Source: Brenneria corticis
GTDB taxonomy: Bacteria > Pseudomonadota > Gammaproteobacteria > Enterobacterales > Enterobacteriaceae
Reading direction: 5' to 3'
Assembly: GCF_003115855.1 (NCBI RefSeq)
Contig: NZ_KZ819082.1
Coordinates: forward strand, 104,104-168,103
DNA: 64,000 bases
In this document: positions 34,528-43,780 of the stretch, piece after piece
Numbering within the stretch: position 1 is the first letter of the stretch
How the letters are laid out: each line of letters opens with the position of its first letter
Notes under the pieces: model-generated
Seen by the model: the letters and a program-made list of their open reading frames with translations, nothing else
What the model was told of the DNA's origin: nothing
The model's database searches: none
Translations under genes and position numbers: made by a program

Positions 34528-37500
34528 ATGGCTTCGACGAACGAAAATGCCCTACAACCCGGAATGATGGTGATTCACGGCAATCATTCCGAAGTGCTGC
34601 GCGACGTGCTGGTCTCATGGATGTCCGCTCACCCGCTGCCGGCGCTCGATAATGAGGTCATTCTGGTACAGAGCAACGGCATCGGACAATGGCTGAAGCT
34701 GGCATTGGCACGCGACGCGGACGACGGCGGCTGCGGCGTGGCCGCGGCGCTGGATATCCAGCTGCCGGCGCGCTTTTTCTGGCAGGTCTATCGGGCCGTG
34801 CTGGGGCGCGAGCGGGTGCCCGACTCCTCGCCGTTCGACAAGCCCCTGCTGATCTGGCGGCTGATGCGCCTGCTGCCGTCGCTGCTGGCGCAACCGGCGT
34901 TTGCCCCGCTGGCGCGTTTTCTGCAACAGGATGACGACCGGCGCAAGCTTTATCAGCTCTCCGAACGGCTGGCCGATTTGTTCGACCAGTATCAGGTGTA
35001 CCGCTCCGACTGGCTGGCCGACTGGGCAAGCGGCAGTGACGTGCTGAATACCAGCCGCCGCGGCCGGGAGCCTTTGCCGGAAGAGCAGAGCTGGCAGCCT
35101 TTGCTGTGGCGCGCATTGCTGGACGACGCCGGGGAAGCGCTGTCGGAAACCAGCCGGGCGGCGCTGCACCAGCGTTTTCTGGCGCAGGCGGAACAGCGGG
35201 GCGATGATGAACGGCCCGCGGGCCTGCCGGCGCGCGTCATTGTGTTCGGTATCTCCTCTCTGCCGCAGCAGGCGCTGGAGGTGCTGGCGGCCATCGGGCG
35301 CTGGACCCAGGTGTTTATGTGCGTGCACAACCCGTGCGAACACTATTGGGGCAATATCATTGCCGACAAGGATCTGCTGCGCGCCGAGCGCATTCGCCAG
35401 CAGCGCAAACCGGGCATGCCCGAAGTCATCGCCGAGGAAGAGCTGCACCAGCATGCGCATCCGCTGCTGGCGGCGTGGGGAAAACAGGGGCGGGATTATA
35501 TCGGCCTGCTGGATGAATACGACCAGCGCGAACGGTATGAATCGCTGCTGCTGCCGGAAATAGCGCGTATCGACCTGTTTGAGGAAAACGGCGGGGATAC
35601 GCTGCTGCATCAGTTGCAGGATGATATCCGCGAGCTGCGCCCGCTGGCGGAAAGCCGGGCGCTGTGGCCGGTGGTCGACCTCCCGCGCGATCAATCGATC
35701 CGCTTTCATATTACCCACAGCCCGCAGCGTGAGGTGGAAGTGCTGCACGACCAACTGCTGGCGGCGTTTGCCGCGGACGCCGCCCTGCGCCCGCGCGACA
35801 TTATCGTGATGGTGCCCGACATCAACGGCTACGCCCCGCATATTCAGGCGGTATTCGGCCTGACGGACTATCAGGATGCGCGTTATATCCCCTTTAGCGT
35901 GGCCGATCGCGGGGCGCGTCAGAACAGCCTGCTGCTGGGAGCCCTGGAGCGCTTGCTGAATCTGCCGCAGTCGCGCTTCGCGGTAAGCGATTTGCTCGAT
36001 CTGCTCGACGTGCCCGCCGTGCGGCAGCGTTTTGCCATTAGCGAAGAGCAACTGCCGCTGCTGCAACGCTGGATCCGCACGGCCAACGTACGCTGGGGAT
36101 TGCATGCGGAACAGCGGCAAAGCCTGGATTTACCGCAGGCGCCGGCGCAAAACAGCTGGTTCTTCGGCCTGCGCCGCATGCTGCTGGGGTATGCGGTGGG
36201 CGGCGGCGAGGCGTGGCGGGATATTGAGCCGCTGGACGAGGTCGGCGGGCTCGACGCGGCGCTGGCCGGGCAGTTGGCGCGCTTTCTTAACAGTCTGGAA
36301 CAGGCCTGGAGAATGCTGTGCCGGACGGCGACCCCGATGGAGTGGGGCGAGCGCCTGCGCGATCTGCTGGCGATGTTTTTCGTCGCCGATGACGGCGACG
36401 AGGGCTTTATTCTGTGGCAACTGGAGGACGGCCTGCAAAACTGGCTGGACGCCTGCGAAAGCGTGGCGCTGGAGCAAAGCCTGCCGCTGTCGGTGGTGCG
36501 GGAGCACTGGCTGGGGCTGTTTGCGCAACCGGGGCTGACCCAGCCGTTTTTCGGCGGCGCGGTGACCTTCGCCACCCTGATGCCGATGCGCGCCATTCCT
36601 TTCCGCCACGTTTGCCTGCTGGGGATGAATGACGGCGACTATCCGCGCAACCGCATCCCGCTCGATTTCGACCTGATGGGGCGGGACTATCGCCCCGGCG
36701 ATCGCTCGCGCCGCGAGGACGATCGCTATCTGTTCCTGGAAGCGCTGCTGTCGGCGCGCGAGCGGCTGTATATCAGCTGGGTGGGGCGCAGCATTCACGA
36801 CAACGCCGAGCGTCCGCCGTCGGTGCTGGTGGCGCAGCTGCGCGATCATCTCGCCGCCGGCTGGCGGCAAGAGGGCGGCGGCGATTTGCTCGCCGCGCTG
36901 ACGGTGGAGCACCGTCTGCAGCCGTTCAACCAGGATTACTTTACCGCCGATAACCCGCTGTTCAGCTACGCGCGCGAATGGCGCGCCGGCTTACTGCCGG
37001 AAACGCCGCGGGAAAGCGAAACGCAGGACTTGGCGGACTATCAGCAGGAGGGGGCGCTGACGCTGCGTCAACTGGCTGACTTTTTACGTAATCCGGTGCG
37101 CAGCTTCTTTCGCCAGCGGCTGAATATTTACTTCGAGCTGGAGGACCCGGCGAGCAACGATCAGGAACCCTTCGCCATCAATGCGCTGGAAAACTGGCGC
37201 CTGCAGGACGAGCTGATTCAGGTGCAGAAAGCGGCGGTGCAGCGCGGCATGCCGCGTGAGCCGGCGTTGCAACAGCAACTGGAGCGCATCGCCCGCCGCG
37301 GCGAGCTGGCGCCGGGCGGGTTTTCCCGCGTACTGGAACAGACGCTGGCCGAGCCGATGGAAGATATCTTCGCCCGCTATGCGCAGGAGCTGGCGCGCTG
37401 GCCCCATCCGCTGCCGGCGGAACAGCTGGTATTGAGCGAGGCGCCGCTTGAAGACTGGCTGGGTGAGCTACGCCGCGATGATGACGGCAGGCGTTGCCGG

Positions 37501-38025
37501 CTGGTGCTGGAAAGCAGCGGCCTGATGAACGAGAAAAAGCGCAGCTACCGCTGGGAGAGGCTGCCGGCCTTCTGGGTGGCGCATCTGGCCGGGCATCTTG
37601 GCGGCGAGCCGATGTCCAGCGTGATTGTCAGTAAAAACGGCACCGTCCATCTGGCGCCGCTTGAGATTGAGCAGGCGCGGCAATACTGGCAGGCGTTGAT
37701 CGCCGCCTGGCGCGAGGGGATGCGGCGTCCGCTGCCGCTGGCGGCGAAAACCGGCTTCTGCTGGCTGGATCGCGGCGGCGAGCCGACAACGCCGCCGGAC
37801 GGCGAGGCGGGCGGCGCGGCGCGCGCCTGCTATGAAGATCACGACCCGCAGAATAACAAATTCGCCGAACTGGGCGACAACCCTTACCTGTCCCGCGCCT
37901 GGCCGAGCTTTGCCGCGCTGTGGGCGGAGGGCGAATTCGCGCAATGGACGCAACGGCTGCTCGCTCCGCTGTACCACAGCGTAAAGGCGAACTCGGCCCG
38001 CAGTCGTCAAGGAGCCCGCGAATGA
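34528..38025 (+). CDS. recC: Exodeoxyribonuclease V gamma subunit, Pseudomonas-type
   Basis: A 1165-residue RecC, the subunit that splits DNA strands and recognises Chi in RecBCD. It has QSNGIGQWLKLALA early, VIVFGISSLPQQALE, HSPQREVEVLHDQLLAAF, and MPMRAIPFRHVCLLGMNDGD. The N-terminal half (PGMMVIHGNHSEVLRDVLVS, HQHAHPLLAAWGKQGRDYI) resembles Pseudomonas RecC as I know it and differs strongly from E. coli RecC, which opens MLRVYHSNRLDVLEALMEFI. It lies after rather than before ptrA, in an uninterrupted recC-recB-recD operon as in pseudomonads. Replacement of the native gene by a transferred operon is inferred. Confidence 0.93.
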   Translation: MASTNENALQPGMMVIHGNHSEVLRDVLVSWMSAHPLPALDNEVILVQSNGIGQWLKLALARDADDGGCGVAAALDIQLPARFFWQVYRAVLGRERVPDSSPFDKPLLIWRLMRLLPSLLAQPAFAPLARFLQQDDDRRKLYQLSERLADLFDQYQVYRSDWLADWASGSDVLNTSRRGREPLPEEQSWQPLLWRALLDDAGEALSETSRAALHQRFLAQAEQRGDDERPAGLPARVIVFGISSLPQQALEVLAAIGRWTQVFMCVHNPCEHYWGNIIADKDLLRAERIRQQRKPGMPEVIAEEELHQHAHPLLAAWGKQGRDYIGLLDEYDQRERYESLLLPEIARIDLFEENGGDTLLHQLQDDIRELRPLAESRALWPVVDLPRDQSIRFHITHSPQREVEVLHDQLLAAFAADAALRPRDIIVMVPDINGYAPHIQAVFGLTDYQDARYIPFSVADRGARQNSLLLGALERLLNLPQSRFAVSDLLDLLDVPAVRQRFAISEEQLPLLQRWIRTANVRWGLHAEQRQSLDLPQAPAQNSWFFGLRRMLLGYAVGGGEAWRDIEPLDEVGGLDAALAGQLARFLNSLEQAWRMLCRTATPMEWGERLRDLLAMFFVADDGDEGFILWQLEDGLQNWLDACESVALEQSLPLSVVREHWLGLFAQPGLTQPFFGGAVTFATLMPMRAIPFRHVCLLGMNDGDYPRNRIPLDFDLMGRDYRPGDRSRREDDRYLFLEALLSARERLYISWVGRSIHDNAERPPSVLVAQLRDHLAAGWRQEGGGDLLAALTVEHRLQPFNQDYFTADNPLFSYAREWRAGLLPETPRESETQDLADYQQEGALTLRQLADFLRNPVRSFFRQRLNIYFELEDPASNDQEPFAINALENWRLQDELIQVQKAAVQRGMPREPALQQQLERIARRGELAPGGFSRVLEQTLAEPMEDIFARYAQELARWPHPLPAEQLVLSEAPLEDWLGELRRDDDGRRCRLVLESSGLMNEKKRSYRWERLPAFWVAHLAGHLGGEPMSSVIVSKNGTVHLAPLEIEQARQYWQALIAAWREGMRRPLPLAAKTGFCWLDRGGEPTTPPDGEAGGAARACYEDHDPQNNKFAELGDNPYLSRAWPSFAALWAEGEFAQWTQRLLAPLYHSVKANSARSRQGARE

Positions 38026-41000
38026 ACGCCCAAACCATGCCTTCCCCGCTGGATGTGCTGAATTTCCCGCTGAGCGGCAGCCATCTGATCGAGGCCAGCG
38101 CCGGCACCGGCAAAACCTTCACCATCGCCATGCTGTATGTGCGCCTGGTGCTGGGGCACGGCGGCGAGCGGGCCTTTGCGCGCCCCCTGACGCCGCCGGA
38201 AATTCTGGTGGTCACCTTTACCGATGCGGCCACCAAAGAGCTGCGCGACCGCATCCGCGCCCGGTTGACGGAGGCCGCCGGTTATTTCCAGCGCTCGCCG
38301 CAGGAGGTGGCGCCGCGGCCGGCGAACGAGGATTTACTGCATGACCTGCGGGCGGAATACCCGCCGGAACAGTGGCCGGGCTGCGCGCGCAAGCTGCAGC
38401 TGGCGGCCGAGTGGATGGACGAAGCCGCGGTATCCACCATTCACGGCTGGTGTAACCGCATGCTGGGCGAGCACGCGTTCGACAGCGACAGCCTGTTTAG
38501 TCAAACGCTGGAAACCGACCAGAGCGAACTGCTGCTGGAGGTGGTGCGCGACTATTGGCGCACCTTCTTTTTCCCCCTCGACGTCGAGGATATCGCCGCG
38601 TTGCGCAACTGGTGGAGCGAGCCGGACGCGCTTTACCGCAGCCTGACGCCGTTGCTGGAACACGTGGATTTGCTGGGCGCCGTCACGCCGCCGCGGCAGG
38701 TGTTTGCGCAGACGCGCGAGGAAAAAGCGCGGGAGCTGGCGGCGCTGAAAAGCGGCTGGGACGTCTGGTGCGGGGAACTGCGCACCCTGCTGGAAGGCGC
38801 CGTGGCCGCCAAAGTGGTCGACGGACGCAAGCTTCAGGCGCGCTATTTCCTCCCCTGGCTGGAAAAATTGCAGGCCTGGGCGAACGGCGCGGACGAAACG
38901 CTGGATATCGGCACCGGCTGGACGCGCCTGACGCCGGCCGGCCTGCTCGAATGCTGGAAACAGGGCCAGCCGCCCGATCACCCGGCGCTGACGGCGATGG
39001 AAACCCTGCCGGAAAAATTGAAAAACCTGCCCGACGCCCGCGGCGGCGTCTTGCGGCACGCCTGTCGCTGGGTCGCCGCGCGCTTTCAGCAGGAGCAGCA
39101 ACGGCGGGCGCAGATGGGATTCAACGACCTGTTGGTCCGACTGGATGCGGCGCTGAACAGCGAGAACGGCCCGCGGCTGGCGCAGATGATCCGCCAGCAG
39201 TTCCCGCTGGCGATGATCGATGAGTTTCAGGATACCGACCCGCTGCAATATCGCATTTTCGACGCCGTTTACCGGGTGAAGGAAAACGACGCCCAGTACG
39301 GCCTGATCCTGATCGGCGATCCCAAGCAGGCGATTTACGCCTTCCGCGGCGCGGATATTTTTACCTACCTGCGGGCGCGGCGCGATACCGCCGGCCGGCA
39401 CTACACGCTGACCACCAACTTCCGCTCCACGCGGGCGATGGTCGACGCCGTCAATCAGGTGTTTTCCCTGGCGGAGTCGCGCTCGCTGGGCGCCGGGGCT
39501 TTTCTGTTCCGCCGCGGCGACGGGGAGAATCAGGTGCCGTTTATGGCGGTGCGGGCCAAAGGACGGGATGAACGCTGGCTGGTGGAGGATGCCGAAGCCG
39601 GCGCCATGACGTTCCTGTGCGTTGACGAGCCGGAGCCGCTGTCGAAAACGGATTACCGGCGGCGAATGGCGGCGGCCTGCGCCGATGAAATCGTGCGGCT
39701 GCTGCGTTTGGGGCAACAGCGCCAGGCCGGATTTGCGGCACCGGGAAACGATCTTCTGCCGGTGCGGCCCGGCGATATGGCGGTGCTGGTCAACACCGGC
39801 CGCGAGGCGCAGGCGGTGCGGGACGAGTTGAAGGCGCGCGGCGTACGCAGCGTCTATCTCTCGGATAAGGAATCCGTCTTCGCCAGCCCGCAGGCCGGCG
39901 AACTGCAATACTGGCTGGCGGCCTGCGCCGAACCGGAAAACGACCGCCTGCTGCGCGCGGCGCTGGGCACCGCCACGCTGGGGCTGAGCTGGCCGCAGCT
40001 CGACAGGCTCAACCACGACGAGCAGGAGTGGGAGAGCCGGGTAGAGCAGTTTCACCGCTATCAGAAATGCTGGCGCAAACAGGGCGTGTTACCGATGCTG
40101 CGCCGGCTGATGTGGGATTTCGACGTTCCGCGCCGCCTGCTGTCCGCCAATGACTCGCGCGCGCTGACCGATCTGCTGCACCTGTCGGAACTGTTGCAGC
40201 AGGCCGGCGGGCAGTTGGACGGCGACCATGCGCTGATCCGCTATCTGGCCGAACAGCGGCAGGACGAGAATCAGAGCGGCGATGCGCGCAAACTGCGGCT
40301 GGAAAGCGACGCGGCGCTGGTAAAAGTGGTGACGGTGCATAAATCCAAGGGGCTGGAGTATCCGCTGGTTTTCCTGCCCTTCGCCTGCTCGTTCCGCGCG
40401 GTGAGCGCTAAGGACTCGCCGCTGAAATGGCACGACGACCAGGGGAATCTGCAGCTGTCCCTAAACGGCAGCGAAGCGCAGCTGCAGCTGGCCGACCGTG
40501 AGCGCCTGGGCGAAGACCTGCGTAAGTTCTACGTAGCGCTGACCCGCGCCCGCCATGCCATATGGCTGGGAATGGCGTGGCCGAAAGGGGCGGAGAACAG
40601 CGCCGCCGGCTACCTGCTTAACGCCGGGGAGGCGATGGAGCCGGCGCAGCTGGCGGATCTATTGCTGGAACTGTATGGCGCGACCGCCGAGGTGCGGCGA
40701 CTGGCGCCGTCGGAAGCGCAGGTTTACCGCGGTGAAGAGCATACACTGGCGCTCGCCGCCGAGCCGGCGCTGCGGGATATCCGCGGCCATCGCTGGCGTA
40801 TTACCAGCTATTCCGGGCTGAAAATCGCCCCGCAGGGCAGCTACGTCGACGCGGACGCCGTCGCCGCGCCGGAGCAGGAAGTACAGAGCGCCGCGCAGGA
40901 GACGTTCAGCGAAGCGCGGGAGGTCGGCGCGAGTTTAACGCTGCCAGCGGCGGGCAACGATCTGTACGGCTTTCCGCGCGGCGCGGCGCCGGGCAATTTC

Positions 41001-41720
41001 CTCCATGGGCTGCTGGAGTGGGCCGGGCGGGAGGGGTTTGCCGCTTTGGCGCAAGATCGCCCGCGGGTTGAGGATCAGGTGGCACGCCGCTGTAACCGCC
41101 GCGGCTGGCAGCACTGGATCCCGACGCTGACGGATTGGCTGCTGGCCTTGATCAACCAGCCGCTGCCGATGCCGACGCATAACGATGACCATGCCGCCGG
41201 CGCGATGACGCTGGCCGGATTGAACCAATCACAGTATCAGGTTGAAATGGAGTTCTGGTTCTCCCTCAGCCAGGTGAATACCCAGCGGCTGGACGGTTAC
41301 GTCAGGGCGGCGACGCTGGACGGCGCGCCGCGCGCGACGTTGCTGCCGGATGAACTGAACGGCATGTTGAAGGGGTTTATCGATCTGGTGTTTGAGCATC
41401 AGGGGCGCTATTACGTATTGGATTACAAGTCCAACTGGCTGGGGGCGGAAGCCGCCGATTACGACGAGGCCAACATGGCGCGCGCGATGCTCGATCACCG
41501 CTACGATCTGCAACTGACGCTGTACCTGTTCGCGCTCCATCGTCTGCTGAAGTCACGCCTGCCGGATTACGACTACGATCGTCACGTCGGCGGCGCGCTG
41601 TATCTGTTTCTGCGCGGCGGCCAGGCCGCGAGCCGCGGCGGTTGCCCCCAGCGTCCGGACAAATCCCTGATTGAGTCGCTGGAGCGGCTGTTTAGCGCCG
41701 ATAAGGCGGCCAAGGTATGA
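38022..41720 (+). CDS. recB: Exodeoxyribonuclease V beta subunit
   Basis: A 1232-residue RecB: 3'-5' helicase and nuclease. Walker A is EASAGTGKTFTIA (about residue 26), helicase motif II is MIDEFQDTDPLQY, and motif V/VI lie in VVTVHKSKGLEYPLVFLPF and FYVALTRARHAI. The nuclease site is intact: Asp1121 in GMLKGFIDLVF and Asp1134/Lys1136 in VLDYKSNWLG. The start at 38022 (MNAQTMPSPLDV) follows AAGGAG and overlaps the recC stop in ATGA. Linker and arm regions are diverged from E. coli RecB, consistent with the non-enterobacterial origin proposed for recC. Confidence 0.95.
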   Translation: MNAQTMPSPLDVLNFPLSGSHLIEASAGTGKTFTIAMLYVRLVLGHGGERAFARPLTPPEILVVTFTDAATKELRDRIRARLTEAAGYFQRSPQEVAPRPANEDLLHDLRAEYPPEQWPGCARKLQLAAEWMDEAAVSTIHGWCNRMLGEHAFDSDSLFSQTLETDQSELLLEVVRDYWRTFFFPLDVEDIAALRNWWSEPDALYRSLTPLLEHVDLLGAVTPPRQVFAQTREEKARELAALKSGWDVWCGELRTLLEGAVAAKVVDGRKLQARYFLPWLEKLQAWANGADETLDIGTGWTRLTPAGLLECWKQGQPPDHPALTAMETLPEKLKNLPDARGGVLRHACRWVAARFQQEQQRRAQMGFNDLLVRLDAALNSENGPRLAQMIRQQFPLAMIDEFQDTDPLQYRIFDAVYRVKENDAQYGLILIGDPKQAIYAFRGADIFTYLRARRDTAGRHYTLTTNFRSTRAMVDAVNQVFSLAESRSLGAGAFLFRRGDGENQVPFMAVRAKGRDERWLVEDAEAGAMTFLCVDEPEPLSKTDYRRRMAAACADEIVRLLRLGQQRQAGFAAPGNDLLPVRPGDMAVLVNTGREAQAVRDELKARGVRSVYLSDKESVFASPQAGELQYWLAACAEPENDRLLRAALGTATLGLSWPQLDRLNHDEQEWESRVEQFHRYQKCWRKQGVLPMLRRLMWDFDVPRRLLSANDSRALTDLLHLSELLQQAGGQLDGDHALIRYLAEQRQDENQSGDARKLRLESDAALVKVVTVHKSKGLEYPLVFLPFACSFRAVSAKDSPLKWHDDQGNLQLSLNGSEAQLQLADRERLGEDLRKFYVALTRARHAIWLGMAWPKGAENSAAGYLLNAGEAMEPAQLADLLLELYGATAEVRRLAPSEAQVYRGEEHTLALAAEPALRDIRGHRWRITSYSGLKIAPQGSYVDADAVAAPEQEVQSAAQETFSEAREVGASLTLPAAGNDLYGFPRGAAPGNFLHGLLEWAGREGFAALAQDRPRVEDQVARRCNRRGWQHWIPTLTDWLLALINQPLPMPTHNDDHAAGAMTLAGLNQSQYQVEMEFWFSLSQVNTQRLDGYVRAATLDGAPRATLLPDELNGMLKGFIDLVFEHQGRYYVLDYKSNWLGAEAADYDEANMARAMLDHRYDLQLTLYLFALHRLLKSRLPDYDYDRHVGGALYLFLRGGQAASRGGCPQRPDKSLIESLERLFSADKAAKV

Positions 41721-43753
41721 AAATGACCAACGAGAGCGTATTGGCGTTACTGGATCGGTGGGTTGAGTGCGGCTGGCTGCGCGAGCTGGATCGCTCGCTG
41801 GCGCTGTTTCTGCAACAGGAATCCGCGGACGTTGACCCGTTGCTGCTGCTGGGCGCGGCGCTGGTCAGCTACCAGTTGGGCCGCGGGCACGTCTGCCTCG
41901 ATTTATCGGCGGCGTTGAACGACAGCGCCTTCGCGCTGGCGCTGCCGCCGGAAGGCGATCGCGGCAACGACCATATCTCCACGCCGGAGCAGGCGCTGGC
42001 GGGCGTGTCGCTGGAAAACTGGCTGGCGGCGCTGCGACGACATCCCCTGCTGGTGGCGGAGGCGGCGGGCAATACGCCGCTGGTCTTGCGCGGCCACCGT
42101 CTGTATCTGCGCCGCTACTGGCAGTATGAGCAGGACGTGCGCACGGCGATAGAGCAGCGCCTGGCGCAGGGCGCCCGCTGGCGCGCCGAGCTGCCGCGCG
42201 CCACGCTGCGTCGTTTGTTAAGCCTGTTGTTTAAGGGAAATAACGGCGGGCGCACGGACTGGCAAAAGCTGGCCTGCGCGCTGGCGGCGGGCAGCGGGTT
42301 CAGTATTATCACCGGCGGGCCGGGAACCGGTAAAACCACCACGGTGGTGAAGCTGTTGGCGCTGTTGCAGGCGCTGGCGCTGGAAACCCGCGGGCAGCCG
42401 CTGCGTATCCGCCTGGCGGCGCCCACCGGCAAGGCGGCGGCGCGCCTTAACGAATCCATCGCCGGGGCGATGGCGCATCTGCCGTTGGCGGAGCTGGGGC
42501 TCGAGCTGCAGGATATCGACAGCAAAGTGGTGACCCTGCATCGCCTGCTGGGCAGCCGCCCGGATACCCGCCATTTCCGTCATCATGCCGGACATCCGCT
42601 GATGCTGGATGTGCTGGTGGTGGATGAAGCCTCAATGGTGGATCTGGAGATGATGGCCGCGCTGCTGGCGGCCATGCCCGATCACGCCCGCCTGATCTTG
42701 CTGGGCGACAAGGATCAGCTGGCGTCGGTGGAAGCCGGGGCGCTGCTGGGAGAGCTGTGTCGCCGCGCCGCCGCGGGGCACTATTTGCCGCAGACGCGGG
42801 ACTGGCTGCTGGAGGTGGCCGAAGCGGCGCCGGACGAGGCGATGATCGACCCGCAGGGCAGCCAGCTCGATCAGGCGATCGCCATGCTGCGTTACAGCCA
42901 CCGTTTTGGCGCCGACAGCGGTATCGGGCAGTTGGCGGCGGCGGTCAATCAGGGCGACGGCCAGGCGCTGGCGCGCCTCTGGCAACAGGATTACCCCGAT
43001 CTGGCGCGCCTGACCCTGGATCCCGGCGACGCGGGCGCCTGGCGACGCTGGGTGATCGACGGCGCCGCCGACGCTTTCGCGCCGCGGGCGGGCATCGCGC
43101 CGCCGGTGGGCTACGGCCACTATCTGCGGGTGATGGCGGCCGAACGGCCGGATGCGCGGGCGCCGCAGGCGGCGTTCGACGCCTGGGCCGCCGCGGTGCT
43201 GGAGGCCTTCGGCCGGTTCCAGCTGCTCTGCGCCCTGCGTCGCGGCACCTGGGGCGTGGAAGGACTGAACGCGCGCATCGCCGAACTGCTGTTTGACGCC
43301 GGTCTGCTGGGCGCGTGGCACAACTGGTATCCGGGACGGCCGGTGCTGGTGACCCGCAATGATTACGGTCAGAAACTGATGAACGGCGATATCGGCATTG
43401 CGCTGGAGGTGCCCCAGCGGCTGCCCGACGGCGGGCAAAAGCCGGGCATCCGCGTGGCGTTTCCCGCCGGCGACGGCTCGGGGGCGATCCGCTGGATATT
43501 GCCGGGGCGTCTGCCGTCGGTGGAGACGGTGTTCGCCATGACGGTGCATAAGTCGCAAGGCTCGGAGTTCGCCCATACCGCGCTATTGCTGCCGGACAAT
43601 CTCAGCCCGATTCTGACTAGAGAGCTTATCTATACCGGCATCACCCGCGCCCGCCATTGGTTCAGCCTGGGCGGCGGAGAGCGGCACGACGGGGTATTGA
43701 CCGACGCGGTGAACCGGCGGGTATTGCGCTCCGGCGGATTGCTGCTCGATTAG
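41717..43753 (+). CDS. recD: Exodeoxyribonuclease V alpha subunit
   Basis: A 678-residue RecD, the 5'-3' helicase of RecBCD; E. coli RecD has 608 residues, while longer forms are usual in pseudomonads. Walker A is ITGGPGTGKTTTVVKL, followed by LAAPTGKAAARL, VVDEASMVDLEMM (motif II), ILLGDKDQLASVEAGALLGE and MTVHKSQGSEF near the C-terminus. It overlaps the recB stop by 4 bases, completing the recCBD operon. It is convergent with argA with only 27 bases between stops. Confidence 0.95.
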   Translation: MKMTNESVLALLDRWVECGWLRELDRSLALFLQQESADVDPLLLLGAALVSYQLGRGHVCLDLSAALNDSAFALALPPEGDRGNDHISTPEQALAGVSLENWLAALRRHPLLVAEAAGNTPLVLRGHRLYLRRYWQYEQDVRTAIEQRLAQGARWRAELPRATLRRLLSLLFKGNNGGRTDWQKLACALAAGSGFSIITGGPGTGKTTTVVKLLALLQALALETRGQPLRIRLAAPTGKAAARLNESIAGAMAHLPLAELGLELQDIDSKVVTLHRLLGSRPDTRHFRHHAGHPLMLDVLVVDEASMVDLEMMAALLAAMPDHARLILLGDKDQLASVEAGALLGELCRRAAAGHYLPQTRDWLLEVAEAAPDEAMIDPQGSQLDQAIAMLRYSHRFGADSGIGQLAAAVNQGDGQALARLWQQDYPDLARLTLDPGDAGAWRRWVIDGAADAFAPRAGIAPPVGYGHYLRVMAAERPDARAPQAAFDAWAAAVLEAFGRFQLLCALRRGTWGVEGLNARIAELLFDAGLLGAWHNWYPGRPVLVTRNDYGQKLMNGDIGIALEVPQRLPDGGQKPGIRVAFPAGDGSGAIRWILPGRLPSVETVFAMTVHKSQGSEFAHTALLLPDNLSPILTRELIYTGITRARHWFSLGGGERHDGVLTDAVNRRVLRSGGLLLD

Positions 43754-43780
43754 CCGGCCGCGCAACGGCAGCCCCGGCTT

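Noticed and set aside
34615..36120. Long open frame antisense to recC, and similar ones antisense to recB, recD, aldehyde dehydrogenase and the molybdoenzyme
   Set aside because: They lie opposite genes with strong family matches, have Arg/Gln/His-rich unnatural composition, and arise from high GC content.
34528..43753. The rec operon as a phage-defence or anti-phage island
   Set aside because: It sits exactly at the housekeeping ptrA-argA locus with full RecBCD motifs and nothing else inserted, so replacement of the native enzyme is a simpler reading.
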